A DNA stretch of 64,000 nt. It comes from Salinarimonas chemoclinalis (GTDB taxonomy: Bacteria > Pseudomonadota > Alphaproteobacteria > Rhizobiales > Beijerinckiaceae). The notes below the pieces were generated by a model. The model saw only the letters and a list, made by a program, of their open reading frames with translations. It was not told where the DNA came from and did not search any database. This document shows positions 16,790 through 25,056 of this stretch, one piece after another. A program made the translations under genes and the position numbers. The first letter of the stretch is position 1. Every line of letters starts with the position of its first letter. The stretch covers positions 744,001 through 808,000 of the forward strand of contig NZ_JBGMWH010000001.1 of NCBI RefSeq assembly GCF_041514305.1, read 5' to 3'.

Positions 16790-17956
16790 TTGCCCGTGGT
16801 CGACAAGTCCTCCCGCGCCATCGGCGCGGTGCGCCAGTCCTTCGCGCCGTGGAACGATCCGGCGGCGCGTCCGCTCATCCGTTTCGAGGGCGTGACCAAG
16901 CGCTTCTCGGACTCGACGGCGGTCGACGACGTCACCCTCGACGTCTACGAGAACGAGTTCTTCTGCCTGCTCGGCCCGTCGGGCTGCGGCAAGTCGACCC
17001 TGATGCGCATGCTCGCCGGCTTCGAGGAGCCGAGCGGCGGGCGCATCCTGCTCGGCGGCGAGGATCTGGCCGGCGTGCCGCCCTACGAGCGGCCGGTGAA
17101 CATGATGTTCCAGTCCTACGCGCTCTTCCCGCACATGAGCGTGGAGAAGAACGTCGCGTTCGGGCTCAAGCAGGAGGGGCTGCCCGGGGACGTCATCGCC
17201 GCGCGGGTGGCGGAGATGCTGAAGCTCGTGCAGATGGAGCGCTTTTCCGCGCGCAAGCCGCATCAGCTGTCGGGTGGCCAACGCCAACGCGTGGCGCTCG
17301 CCCGCGCGCTCGCCAAGCGCCCGAAGGTGCTCCTCCTCGACGAACCGCTGGCCGCGCTCGACAAGAAGCTGCGGGAGGAGACGCAGTTCGAGCTGATGGA
17401 CATCCAGATCGAACTCGGCACGACCTTCATCATGGTCACCCACGACCAGGAGGAGGCCATGACCATGGCGGACCGCATCGCCGTCATGGATGCCGGGCGT
17501 CTCGTGCAGGTGGCGACGCCGGGCGAGATCTACGAGCAGCCGAAGAACCGCTTCGTCGCGGACTTCGTCGGCGACGTGAACATCCTCGAGGGCACCGTCA
17601 CCGGGCGCGAGCCCTCCGGCCTGTGGCGCATCGCTGCGCCCGGCGCGCTCGGCCCGCTCGCCGTCGACGACCCCGACGAGCGGCTCGATACCGGCCAGGC
17701 GGTGGCGGTCGCCGTGCGCCCGGAGAAGATGACGGTCTCGCGCGAGCGACCGCAGGGCGAGAACGCCCTCGAGGGCGAGGTCTGGGACATCGGCTATCTC
17801 GGGGACTGGACGGTCTACCGCATCCGCCTCGACGACGGACGCATCCTGCGCGTGACGCGGGCGAACACGACGCGCTTCGTCGAGCGACCGATCGACCTCG
17901 AGGAGCGCGTCCACATCGGCTTCCTGCCGGACGCCGCCGTGATCCTCTCGAGCTGA
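16790..17956 (+). CDS. potA: ABC transporter ATP-binding protein, polyamine type (PotA-like)
   Basis: This ATPase energises an importer of the spermidine/putrescine family. The 388 residues carry Walker A GPSGCGKST at 62-70, the signature LSGGQRQR at 160-167, Walker B LLLDEP about 20 residues later, the switch histidine in TMIMVTHDQEE-like FIMVTHDQEE, and a C-terminal TOBE domain from about 290. The start is uncertain: TTG at 16790 after a G-run, or GTG at 16796 in the same frame. The two permeases follow after 12 and 13 bases. No substrate-binding protein gene is next to it on either side. Confidence 0.9.
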   Translation: MPVVDKSSRAIGAVRQSFAPWNDPAARPLIRFEGVTKRFSDSTAVDDVTLDVYENEFFCLLGPSGCGKSTLMRMLAGFEEPSGGRILLGGEDLAGVPPYERPVNMMFQSYALFPHMSVEKNVAFGLKQEGLPGDVIAARVAEMLKLVQMERFSARKPHQLSGGQRQRVALARALAKRPKVLLLDEPLAALDKKLREETQFELMDIQIELGTTFIMVTHDQEEAMTMADRIAVMDAGRLVQVATPGEIYEQPKNRFVADFVGDVNILEGTVTGREPSGLWRIAAPGALGPLAVDDPDERLDTGQAVAVAVRPEKMTVSRERPQGENALEGEVWDIGYLGDWTVYRIRLDDGRILRVTRANTTRFVERPIDLEERVHIGFLPDAAVILSS

Positions 17957-17968
17957 GGAGGGGCGGGG

Positions 17969-18922
17969 ATGGCACGCGACCAGATCCGCCGCGACGAGAT
18001 CCGCCGCCGCGACGAGCCGCTCCGGCGGGGTCTCGGCCGCCGGCTCGTGATCGGCGCGCCCTACCTGTGGCTGGGCGCCTTCTTCGCACTGCCGGTGCTG
18101 ATCGTCTTCAAGATCGCGCTCTCCTACCCCGAGCTGGCGCAGCCGCCCTACGGCCCGACGCTGGACCTCGCGGGCGGTTGGGACGGCTTCGTCTCCTTCC
18201 TCGGCGAGCTGTCGTTCGACAACTTCGTCTTCATCACCTCCGACGACCTCTACGTCGCCGCGCTCGGCTCGTCCCTGCGCATCGCCGCGTCCTCGACGCT
18301 GATCCTGCTCCTCGTCGGCTACCCCATCGCCTACGCCATGGCGAAGGCCTCGCCGTCACTGCGCGGCATCCTCGTCGCGGCGGTGATCCTGCCGTTCTGG
18401 ACGAGCTTCCTCATCCGCGTCTACGCCTGGATCGGCATCCTGCGGCCAGAGGGGCTGCTCAACGGCGCCCTCATGGCGATCGGCGTGATCGACCAGCCGT
18501 TGCAGATCCTCAACACCGAGATCGCCGTCCACATCGGCATCGTCTACACCTACCTGCCCTTCATGGTGCTCCCGCTCTACGCCACGCTGGAGCGCATGGA
18601 CGACACGCTGATCGAGGCGGCGCAGGACCTCGGCTCGACGCCGCTGAAGGCCTTCTGGACGATCACCGTGCCGCTGTCCTGGCCGGGCATCGTCGCCGGC
18701 GCGCTCCTGTGCTTCATCCCGGCGGTGGGGGAGTTCGTCATCCCCGACCTCCTCGGCGGCTCGGACACGCTGATGATCGGGCGCATCCTGTGGAGCGAGT
18801 TCTTCTCGAACCGCGACTGGCCGCTCGCCTCGGCGGTGGCGATCGTGATGCTGGTCGTGCTCGTCGTGCCGATCGTGCTGTTCCGGGAGGCGGAGGCGCG
18901 GCGCCTGGAGGAAGGCCGATGA
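17969..18922 (+). CDS. potB: ABC transporter permease, polyamine type (PotB-like)
   Basis: The 317-residue inner-membrane protein has about six helices after a charged N-terminus (residues 1-25 are rich in Arg and Asp). The cytoplasmic EAA loop that contacts the ATPase is clear: LIEAAQDLGSTPLKAFWTITVPL. The ATG at 17969 follows GAGGAGGGG at good spacing. It pairs with the PotC-like permease 13 bases downstream to make a heterodimeric channel. By family the substrate should be a polyamine or related cation; the missing receptor leaves this open. Confidence 0.9.
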   Translation: MARDQIRRDEIRRRDEPLRRGLGRRLVIGAPYLWLGAFFALPVLIVFKIALSYPELAQPPYGPTLDLAGGWDGFVSFLGELSFDNFVFITSDDLYVAALGSSLRIAASSTLILLLVGYPIAYAMAKASPSLRGILVAAVILPFWTSFLIRVYAWIGILRPEGLLNGALMAIGVIDQPLQILNTEIAVHIGIVYTYLPFMVLPLYATLERMDDTLIEAAQDLGSTPLKAFWTITVPLSWPGIVAGALLCFIPAVGEFVIPDLLGGSDTLMIGRILWSEFFSNRDWPLASAVAIVMLVVLVVPIVLFREAEARRLEEGR

Positions 18923-18935
18923 AGGAGAAGAGCCG

Positions 18936-19733
18936 ATGAGGGGCCGCCTGTCCGCCTTCAACGTCGTCTCGCTGACGCTGGGCTTCGCCTTCCTCTACAT
19001 TCCGATCCTGATCCTGATCCTCTACTCCTTCAACGCCTCGCGGCTCGTGTCGGTGTGGGGCGGGTTCTCGACGCAATGGTACTTCGCGCTCCTCCAGAAC
19101 CAGCCGCTGATCGACGCCGCCTGGGTGACGGTGCGCGTCGCCTTCGTCACGGCGATCCTCGCCACCGTGCTCGGCACGATGGCGGCGATCTCGCTCACCC
19201 GCTACGGCCGCTTCCGCGGACGGGCCCTGTTCACCGGCATGGTCTACGCCCCGATGGTGATGCCCGAGGTGATCACGGGCCTGTCGCTCCTCCTGCTGTT
19301 CGTCTCGATAGACCTCGACCGCGGCTTCTGGACGGTGACGCTCGCCCACGTGACCTTCACCATGTGCTTCGTGACGGTGGTGGTGCAGGCCCGCCTCGTC
19401 GCCTTCGACCGCTCCCTCGAGGAGGCGGCGATGGACCTCGGCGCGACGCCGTGGCGGACCTTCGTCTCGGTGACGCTGCCGGTCATCGCGCCGGCGGTGC
19501 TCGCGGGCTTCCTCCTCGCCTTCACGCTATCGCTCGACGACCTCGTCATCGCGAGCTTCACCTCCGGCCCCGGCGCGACGACGCTGCCGATGCGGATCTA
19601 CTCGTCGGTGCGGCTGGGCGTGACGCCCGAGATCAACGCCGCCTCGACGATCCTCATCGCGCTCGTGACGATCGGGGTGATCGTCGCGGCGCTGGTGACG
19701 AAGCGCTCGGTGATGATGCGCCGGGCGGGGTGA
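18936..19733 (+). CDS. potC: ABC transporter permease, polyamine type (PotC-like)
   Basis: This 265-residue, six-helix permease is the PotC partner. It has the short N-terminus followed by FLYIPILILILYSFNAS, the classical first helix of PotC, and the EAA loop LEEAAMDLGATPWRTFVSVTLPV. The ATG at 18936 is preceded by AAGGAGAAG. It closes the three-gene operon. The following 159 bases contain two copies of CCGATTCACC-like sequence (about 19769 and 19804) but no clear terminator. Confidence 0.9.
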   Translation: MRGRLSAFNVVSLTLGFAFLYIPILILILYSFNASRLVSVWGGFSTQWYFALLQNQPLIDAAWVTVRVAFVTAILATVLGTMAAISLTRYGRFRGRALFTGMVYAPMVMPEVITGLSLLLLFVSIDLDRGFWTVTLAHVTFTMCFVTVVVQARLVAFDRSLEEAAMDLGATPWRTFVSVTLPVIAPAVLAGFLLAFTLSLDDLVIASFTSGPGATTLPMRIYSSVRLGVTPEINAASTILIALVTIGVIVAALVTKRSVMMRRAG

Positions 19734-19892
19734 GAAACCTCCACGCAGGGCAGGACTCGGCTTCACCCCCGATTCACCTTTACACGCGGTCATCTAGGTT
19801 ACGCACCGATTCACCGACAATTTTAGACGAGATTTCACTCGCTCCCGGCAAGCTTCCCTTCAACAACGCAAGTGGAACAGGGGAGCAGGACC

Positions 19893-20162
19893 ATGGCTCG
19901 TCTCGATCTCGGTGCCGCCGACATCGCCGCCCTCGTGCCGGATCTCGATGCCGGCGAGGCCTACCTGGAACTCGGACTCATGCATGCGGTCGGCCGCTCG
20001 GTGCCGCTCGATCTCGTCGCCGCACACAAGTGGCTCAACATCGCCGTCTCCAAGGGCTGCCGGGCCGCGGTCTCGCGCCGCGCCGAGCTCGCGCAGGAGA
20101 TGAGCGCCGAAGAGATCGCCGCCGCCCAGCGCGCCGCGCGGATGTTTCTCGCCGCCGCCTGA
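19893..20162 (+). CDS. Small Sel1-like repeat protein
   Basis: This 89-residue protein has one recognisable Sel1-type (TPR-like) repeat: AYLELGLMHAVGRSVPLDLVAAHKWLNIAVSKG, with the hallmark LG...G..VP.D...A..W pattern, followed by an amphipathic helix. Single-repeat Sel1 proteins probably mediate protein contacts. ATG 19893 follows the strong ribosome site GGGGAGCAGGA. It lies 76 bases before ndk, with a promoter for ndk in between. I cannot assign a specific role. Confidence 0.75.
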   Translation: MARLDLGAADIAALVPDLDAGEAYLELGLMHAVGRSVPLDLVAAHKWLNIAVSKGCRAAVSRRAELAQEMSAEEIAAAQRAARMFLAAA

Positions 20163-20171
20163 TCGGGCCGC

Positions 20172-20200
20172 TTGAGGGTGCGGGGCGGCGCGGCTATAAG
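20172..20200 (+). promoter_or_regulatory. Sigma-70 promoter for ndk
   Basis: TTGAGG (20172-20177), a 17-base spacer and TATAAG (20195-20200) form a good housekeeping promoter. Transcription would start near 20207, leaving a leader of about 32 bases to the ndk ATG. The sequence just after the Sel1-like stop is thus a separate start for ndk. Confidence 0.55.
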
Positions 20201-20238
20201 CCCGCCATCTTCCACGCATCCCGAGAGCGGATACCGAC

Positions 20239-20661
20239 ATGGCCACCGAGCGCACCTTCTCGATCATCAAGCCCGACGCGACCAAGCGCAACCTCACCGG
20301 CGCCGTGAACGCCGTGATCGAGGAGGCGGGGCTCAGGATCGTCGCGCAGAAGCGCATCCTGATGACCCGCGCCCAGGCGGAGACCTTCTACGCCGTGCAT
20401 TCCGAGCGTCCGTTCTTCGGCGAGCTCGTCGACTTCATGATCTCCGCCCCCGTCGTGGTGCAGGTTCTCGAGGGCGAGAACGCCATCGCCAAGTACCGCG
20501 AAGTGATGGGCGCCACGAACCCGGCCAACGCCGCCGAGGGCACGATCCGCAAGAAGTTCGCCCTGTCGGTGGGCGAGAACAGCGTCCACGGCTCGGACTC
20601 CGCCGAGAACGCCCGGATCGAGATCGCGCAGTTCTTCGCCGGCAACGAGATCGTCGGCTGA
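20239..20661 (+). CDS. ndk: Nucleoside diphosphate kinase
   Basis: Ndk balances nucleoside triphosphate pools by transferring phosphate through a histidine intermediate. The 140-residue protein is full length; it begins ERTFSIIKPDATKR and has the active-site H117 in ENSVHGSDSAENA, the invariant family signature. The start is ATG 20239. Its own promoter is at 20172-20200. A long palindromic repeat lies downstream, then a strong terminator at 21028 just before the pca operon. Confidence 0.97.
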   Translation: MATERTFSIIKPDATKRNLTGAVNAVIEEAGLRIVAQKRILMTRAQAETFYAVHSERPFFGELVDFMISAPVVVQVLEGENAIAKYREVMGATNPANAAEGTIRKKFALSVGENSVHGSDSAENARIEIAQFFAGNEIVG

Positions 20662-20725
20662 CTGAGGCGATCGTCCGAGCCCGGGCGACGACTGGTCGCT
20701 ACGCTCATGCCGCGCACGACGCGCT

Positions 20726-20969
20726 CCCCTCTCCCTCGTGGAGAGGGGCCGGGGGTGTGGGGCGGTCAGGATGGTCGCTGCGGCCGATGCCGTCCCACCC
20801 GCGCGCGTTCCCGACCATCCGATTGCCGGCGCCGCGCCGCTGCCTCCCCCATCGGGCCACGAGGGTCGGTCGTCTCGCGGGATCAGTCGCCCGATCGAGG
20901 TGCCCTGCATTCGCCCCGGGCAACTCCTGCGCGCCCCCCACCCCCGCCCCTCCCCACGAGGGGGAGGGG
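20726..20969. repeat. Long intergenic palindrome (family C)
   Basis: Arms at 20726-20764 and 20932-20969 are imperfect reverse complements over about 38 bases, around CTCCCTCGTGGAGAGGGG and its partner CCCCACGAGGGGGAGGGG. The 167-base interior has no coding signal. The 493-base gap 20662-21154 otherwise holds a terminator (21028) and the pca promoter and operator. The layout resembles the family A palindrome at 1171-1366, but the sequence differs. Confidence 0.7.
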
Positions 20970-21027
20970 AGACCCGCGACGCAGCCGAGACGGCGAAGTC
21001 TCTCATCGCGCTGCGGCCACGTGATCA

Positions 21028-21063
21028 CGCCCTCGCGCGGACGCGCGAGGGCGTTCTCGTTTT
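21028..21063 (+). terminator. Rho-independent terminator upstream of the pca operon
   Basis: CGCCCTCGCGC (21028-21038) pairs perfectly with GCGCGAGGGCG (21043-21053) around a GGAC loop, followed by TTCTCGTTTT. This is one of the clearest terminators in the window. It insulates the pca promoter from ndk read-through; its T-run ends inside the -35 box region of that promoter. Confidence 0.8.
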
Positions 21064-21090
21064 GACAAGAAGGCCGTCTCGCGCCAAGAT
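21062..21090 (+). promoter_or_regulatory. Promoter of the pcaHG-pobA-pcaB operon
   Basis: A perfect -35 box TTGACA (21062-21067) is followed after 17 bases by CAAGAT (21085-21090), a weak -10. A good -35 with a poor -10 suits a regulated promoter. A palindrome follows immediately at 21091. Confidence 0.5.
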
Positions 21091-21106
21091 CATTCGCACA
21101 CGAATG
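21091..21106. promoter_or_regulatory. Palindromic operator candidate at the pca promoter
   Basis: CATTCG-CACA-CGAATG is a perfect 6-base inverted repeat with a 4-base spacer, placed directly after the -10 box and over the expected transcription start, where a bound repressor would block RNA polymerase. The first ATG of pcaH is 49 bases further on. No regulator gene of the operon is nearby, so the protein is unknown. Confidence 0.5.
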
Positions 21107-21154
21107 ACCGCGCCCGGCAGCGCCGCCGGAGCGCGGCGCGAGGAGGGACGGGAG

Positions 21155-21877
21155 ATGTCGCAGCCGCCCGGGCGGGTGTACCCGCGCACGAGCCTCGCCG
21201 CCCATCCGCCCAACGACGCGCCGGCCTATGCCTCGACGCGCCTGCGCGCGCCCCGCCGGCCGCTGGTGATCCTGCCGCACACGCTCACGGAGACGACCGG
21301 CCCGGTCTACGGCCGGGAGAGCGTCGCGCCCGGCGAGAACGACCTCACCGCCGGGCATGCGGGTGCGCCGATCGGCGAACGCATCGTGGTGACGGGCCGT
21401 GTTCTCGACGAGGACGGGCGGCCCGTGCCGCACACGCTGATCGAGATCTGGCAGGCCAATTCCGCCGGGCGCTACGTCCACGTGAACGACCGCCACGACG
21501 CGCCGATCGACCCGAACTTCACAGGCGCCGGCCGCGTCGTCACCGACGAGCGCGGCGCCTATGCGTTCACCACGATCAAGCCCGGCGCCTATCCCTGGCG
21601 CAATCACCCCAACGCCTGGCGCCCGGCGCACATCCACTTCTCGCTCTTCGGCCCGAGCTTCGTCACGCGGCTCGTGACGCAGATGTACTTCCCCGGCGAC
21701 CCGCTGCTCGCCCTCGACCCGATCTGGCGGTCCGTTCCCGACCCGGGCGCCCGCGCGCGGCTGGTCTCGTCCTTCGACATCGAGACGACGACGCCCGAAT
21801 GGGCGCTCGGCTACCGCTTCGACATCGTGCTGCGCGGCCGCGCCGCGACGCCGATGGAGGACCCGCACCATGACTGA
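21155..21877 (+). CDS. pcaH: Protocatechuate 3,4-dioxygenase beta subunit
   Basis: PcaH carries the non-haem iron that cleaves protocatechuate between its hydroxyls to 3-carboxy-cis,cis-muconate. The four iron ligands are all present in this 240-residue protein: Y107 in GRYVHV, Y146 in PGAYPWRN, H159 and H161 in RPAHIHFSLFG. The N-terminal 70 residues and the intradiol core match family length. The ATG at 21155 follows GGAGGGACGGGA; earlier in-frame ATGs fall in the repeat and promoter region. It overlaps pcaG by 8 bases. Confidence 0.95.
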   Translation: MSQPPGRVYPRTSLAAHPPNDAPAYASTRLRAPRRPLVILPHTLTETTGPVYGRESVAPGENDLTAGHAGAPIGERIVVTGRVLDEDGRPVPHTLIEIWQANSAGRYVHVNDRHDAPIDPNFTGAGRVVTDERGAYAFTTIKPGAYPWRNHPNAWRPAHIHFSLFGPSFVTRLVTQMYFPGDPLLALDPIWRSVPDPGARARLVSSFDIETTTPEWALGYRFDIVLRGRAATPMEDPHHD

Positions 21878-22466
21878 GCGCGGGGTCGTGCCACCCGGGA
21901 TCACCCCCTCCCAGACCGTGGGGCCCTTCTTCGCCTATTGCCTCACGCCCGAGGAATACGACGCGCGCGGCATCGCCGGCCACGCGGTCGCGTCTCCGGA
22001 CGCCGCGGGTGTCCGGATCCATGTCGAGGGGCGTGTTCTCGACGGCGCGGGCGAGCCGGTGCCCGACGCCATGCTGGAGATCTGGCAGGCGGACGGGGAG
22101 GGGCGCTACCCCGGCGATGCCGCCAACGCGGCCTTCCGCGGCTTCGGCCGTGCGCAGACGGACGCCGACGGCCGCTTCGTCTTCGTCACGGTGAAGCCCG
22201 GCGCGGTCCCGGCACCGGGCGGGGGAATGCAGGCGCCCCACATCGCGGTGTCCGTCTTCGCGCGCGGGCTCCTGAACCGGCTCGCGACGCGGATCTATTT
22301 CGACGACGAGCCGGCCAACGCCGCCGACCCCGTCCTCTCCCTCGTACCGCCCGAGCGGCGCGGCACGCTGATCGCCCGCCGCGCGGCGGATGGCGTCTAC
22401 GCCTTCGACGTCCGCCTCCAGGGCGACGGCGACGGCGCAGGCGAGACCGTCTTCTTCGAGATCTGA
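21870..22466 (+). CDS. pcaG: Protocatechuate 3,4-dioxygenase alpha subunit
   Basis: The 198-residue alpha subunit pairs with PcaH to form the active site but does not bind iron. It shares the fold and begins with the family motif TPSQTVGPFFAYCL. The intradiol core is visible as VHVEGRVLDGAG-like IHVEGRVLDGAGEPVPDAMLEIWQAD, while the tyrosine ligand positions are not conserved, as expected for PcaG. The start at 21870 overlaps the end of pcaH, so the subunits are translated together. Confidence 0.94.
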   Translation: MTERGVVPPGITPSQTVGPFFAYCLTPEEYDARGIAGHAVASPDAAGVRIHVEGRVLDGAGEPVPDAMLEIWQADGEGRYPGDAANAAFRGFGRAQTDADGRFVFVTVKPGAVPAPGGGMQAPHIAVSVFARGLLNRLATRIYFDDEPANAADPVLSLVPPERRGTLIARRAADGVYAFDVRLQGDGDGAGETVFFEI

Positions 22467-22476
22467 GGAGGCCGCC

Positions 22477-23670
22477 ATGGCCGAGCGACGCGTTCAGGTC
22501 GGCATCGTCGGCGCGGGACCCGCGGGCCTGCTGCTGTCCCACCTCCTCCATCTGGCGGGGATCTCCTCCGTCGTGGTCGAGGCGAAGAGTCGCGCGCACA
22601 TCGAGGGGCGCATCCGCGCGGGGGTGCTCGAGCAGGGCACGGTCGACGTCCTGCGCGACACCGGCATGGGCGCGCGCATGGATCGCGAGGGGCTCCTGCA
22701 CCACGGCACGATCCTCAAGGTCGCGGGCGAGGCGCGGCGCATCGACTTCCAGGACCTCGTCGGCAAGTCGGTGATGGTCTACGGCCAGCACGAGGTGGTG
22801 AAGGACCTCGTCGCCGCCCGGCTGGAGGCCGGCGGCGAGATCGTCTTCGAGGCCTCGCAGGCGCGCATCGACGGCGTCGACGGCGACGCGCCGACGCTCT
22901 CCTGGTGCGCGGACGGCGCGCGCCGGACGATCGCTTGCGACTTCGTCGCCGGCTGCGACGGCTTCCACGGGATCTCCCGTTCGGCGCTCCCCGCCGACGT
23001 GCTGCGGGTCTACGAGCGGGTCTATCCCTTCGGCTGGCTCGGCATCCTGGCGAGGACGCCGCCGGCCTCGGAGGAGCTGATCTACGCGCACCACGATCGC
23101 GGCTTCGCGCTCCTCTCCATGCGCTCGCCCGAGATCAGCCGCCTCTACCTGCAATGCCCGCCCGACGAGGACATCGCCGGGTGGACCGACGCGCGGATCT
23201 GGGAGGAGCTCCAGGTCCGCCTCGCCGGGGGCGAAGAGTGGCGGCTCGACGAGGGCGAGATCGTCCAGAAGGGCGTCACCGCCATGCGCAGCTTCGTCGC
23301 CGAGCCGATGCGCCACGGCCGGCTGTTCCTGGCGGGCGACGCCGCCCACATCGTGCCGCCGACGGGGGCGAAGGGGATGAATCTCGCGGTGGGCGACGTA
23401 CGCGTCCTCGCCCGGGCGCTCGAGAGCTACTATTCTCGCGGACGCGAGGAGGCGCTCGCGGCCTATTCGGACACCTGCCTGCGCCGGATCTGGGCCGTGC
23501 AGCGCTTCTCCTGGTGGATGACGCAGATGCTCCATACCTTCGACGACGCGTCCCCATTCGACCGCCGCCGGCAGCTGGCGGAGCTCGACTACGTCACCAC
23601 CTCGCGCGCGGCGATGATCACGCTCGCGGAGAACTACGTCGGCCTGCCGATGGACTGGGGGCCGGCATGA
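22477..23670 (+). CDS. pobA: 4-hydroxybenzoate 3-monooxygenase
   Basis: PobA hydroxylates 4-hydroxybenzoate to protocatechuate, the substrate of PcaHG, using FAD and NADPH. The 397-residue protein starts at ATG 22477 after TGAGGAG. It has the FAD-binding GIVGAGPAGLLLSHLLHLAGI at 9-29, the middle DG-type motif DFVAGCDGFHGISR and the C-terminal GDAAHIVPPTGAKGMNLAVGDV, the class A flavin hydroxylase signature. Length equals the Pseudomonas enzyme. Its stop overlaps pcaB (ATGA). Having pobA inside the pca operon lets one promoter supply the two-step route from 4-hydroxybenzoate to carboxymuconate. Confidence 0.95.
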   Translation: MAERRVQVGIVGAGPAGLLLSHLLHLAGISSVVVEAKSRAHIEGRIRAGVLEQGTVDVLRDTGMGARMDREGLLHHGTILKVAGEARRIDFQDLVGKSVMVYGQHEVVKDLVAARLEAGGEIVFEASQARIDGVDGDAPTLSWCADGARRTIACDFVAGCDGFHGISRSALPADVLRVYERVYPFGWLGILARTPPASEELIYAHHDRGFALLSMRSPEISRLYLQCPPDEDIAGWTDARIWEELQVRLAGGEEWRLDEGEIVQKGVTAMRSFVAEPMRHGRLFLAGDAAHIVPPTGAKGMNLAVGDVRVLARALESYYSRGREEALAAYSDTCLRRIWAVQRFSWWMTQMLHTFDDASPFDRRRQLAELDYVTTSRAAMITLAENYVGLPMDWGPA

Positions 23671-25022
23671 CCTTCTCCGCGCTCGATTCCGCGCTGACCG
23701 GCCCGCTCTTCGCGAGCGACGCCATGCGCGCGGTCTTCGAGGATCGGGCGCGGATCGCCGACATGCTGGCGGTGGAGGCGGCGCTGGCGCGGGCGCAGGC
23801 GCGGCTCGGCCTCGCGACGGAGGGGCTCGCCGACACGATCGCGGCGATCGCGCCCGAGGTCTTCGACCTCGCGGCGATCGGGCGCGAGACGGCGGTCGCC
23901 GGCGTGCCCTCGATCCCCTTCCTGAAGGCGCTGCGGGCGCTTCTGCCGGGCGAGCTCGCGGGAGACCTCCACAAGGGCGCGACGACGCAGGACCTGATCG
24001 ACACCGGCCTCGCCCTGGCGATGCGCCGGGCCTTCGCCCTCGTCGCCGCGGATCTCGACGCGATCCTCGCCGGACTCGCGCGGCTCGCCGAGGCGCATGC
24101 CCGCACGCCCTGCGCGGGACGCACCTACGGCCAGCACGCGACGCCGGTGACGTTCGGATTCGAGGCGGCGGTGTGGGCGGCGGGGATCGCTGAGGTCGCG
24201 GCCGAGCTGCCGGCGGTGCGCGAGGGCGCCTGCGTCGCCTCCCTCGGCGGCCCGGCGGGGACGCTCCCCGCCTTCGGCGCGCGCGCGCCGGAGGTCGCCG
24301 ACGCCTTCGCCCGCGAGATCGGCCTCCCCGGCGCGCCGATCGCCGTCCACGCACGCCGGGCGGGCGTCGCGCGGGCGGGGACGTGGCTCGCCCTGCTCCT
24401 CGGCGCCCTCGCCAAGATGGCGGGTGACGTCGCGCATCTCGCCTCGACGGAGGTGGGGGAGGTCGCCGAGCCCCACGTGCCGGGCCGCGGCGGCTCCTCG
24501 GCCATGCCGCACAAGCGCAACCCGGTCTCCTGCACCGTGATCCTCGCCGCCGCCGGCGCCGCGCGCGGACACGCGACGACGTTGCTCGATTCGATGGTCG
24601 CCGCGCACGAGCGGCCGGCGGGCGCCTGGCACGCCGAATGGCATGCGCTGCCGAGCCTCTTCGGCCTCGCGTCGGGCGCGCTCGCAGAGGCACGGCGGCT
24701 GGCGGAGGGGCTCGTCGTCGATCCGCGGGCGATGGCGCGCAATCTGGAGGCGACGCGCGGCCTCCTCTTCGCGGACGCCGCCGCCGCGGCACTGGTCCCG
24801 ATCCTTGGAGGGCAGGCGGCGCATGCACGCGTGGCCGCGGCGGCGGATGCGGTACGCGCCGACGGGGTCTCCCTGCGCGAGGCGCTCGCCGCGCCGGGCG
24901 ACCTCCCGTCGGACACGCTGGCGCGCGCCTTCGACCACGCGCCCTCCGTCGACGCCGCCGCCGCCTTCGTGCCGCGCGCCCTCGACGCGATCACCACCGC
25001 GCGCCGCCGCCTCGCCGGCTGA
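23667..25022 (+). CDS. pcaB: 3-carboxy-cis,cis-muconate cycloisomerase
   Basis: PcaB converts the PcaHG product to 4-carboxymuconolactone. The 451-residue protein belongs to the fumarase/aspartase superfamily; the signature GSSAMPHKRNP is at 276-286, and the general acid region TYGQHATPVTFGF is near 153. The start overlaps the pobA stop. It ends the operon and converges on the DMT transporter with 34 bases between. The next enzymes, PcaC and PcaD, and the pathway regulator are not in the window. Confidence 0.94.
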   Translation: MTFSALDSALTGPLFASDAMRAVFEDRARIADMLAVEAALARAQARLGLATEGLADTIAAIAPEVFDLAAIGRETAVAGVPSIPFLKALRALLPGELAGDLHKGATTQDLIDTGLALAMRRAFALVAADLDAILAGLARLAEAHARTPCAGRTYGQHATPVTFGFEAAVWAAGIAEVAAELPAVREGACVASLGGPAGTLPAFGARAPEVADAFAREIGLPGAPIAVHARRAGVARAGTWLALLLGALAKMAGDVAHLASTEVGEVAEPHVPGRGGSSAMPHKRNPVSCTVILAAAGAARGHATTLLDSMVAAHERPAGAWHAEWHALPSLFGLASGALAEARRLAEGLVVDPRAMARNLEATRGLLFADAAAAALVPILGGQAAHARVAAAADAVRADGVSLREALAAPGDLPSDTLARAFDHAPSVDAAAAFVPRALDAITTARRRLAG

Positions 25023-25056
25023 CCGTCGCCCGCCCGGAGCAGGGAGGAGCGGGGCG

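Noticed and set aside
16312..16935. Longer minus-strand frame reading into the toxin remnant (229 residues)
   Set aside because: Residues before MILLDTNV are the antitoxin gene read out of frame. The overlap of stop and start marks the true toxin start.
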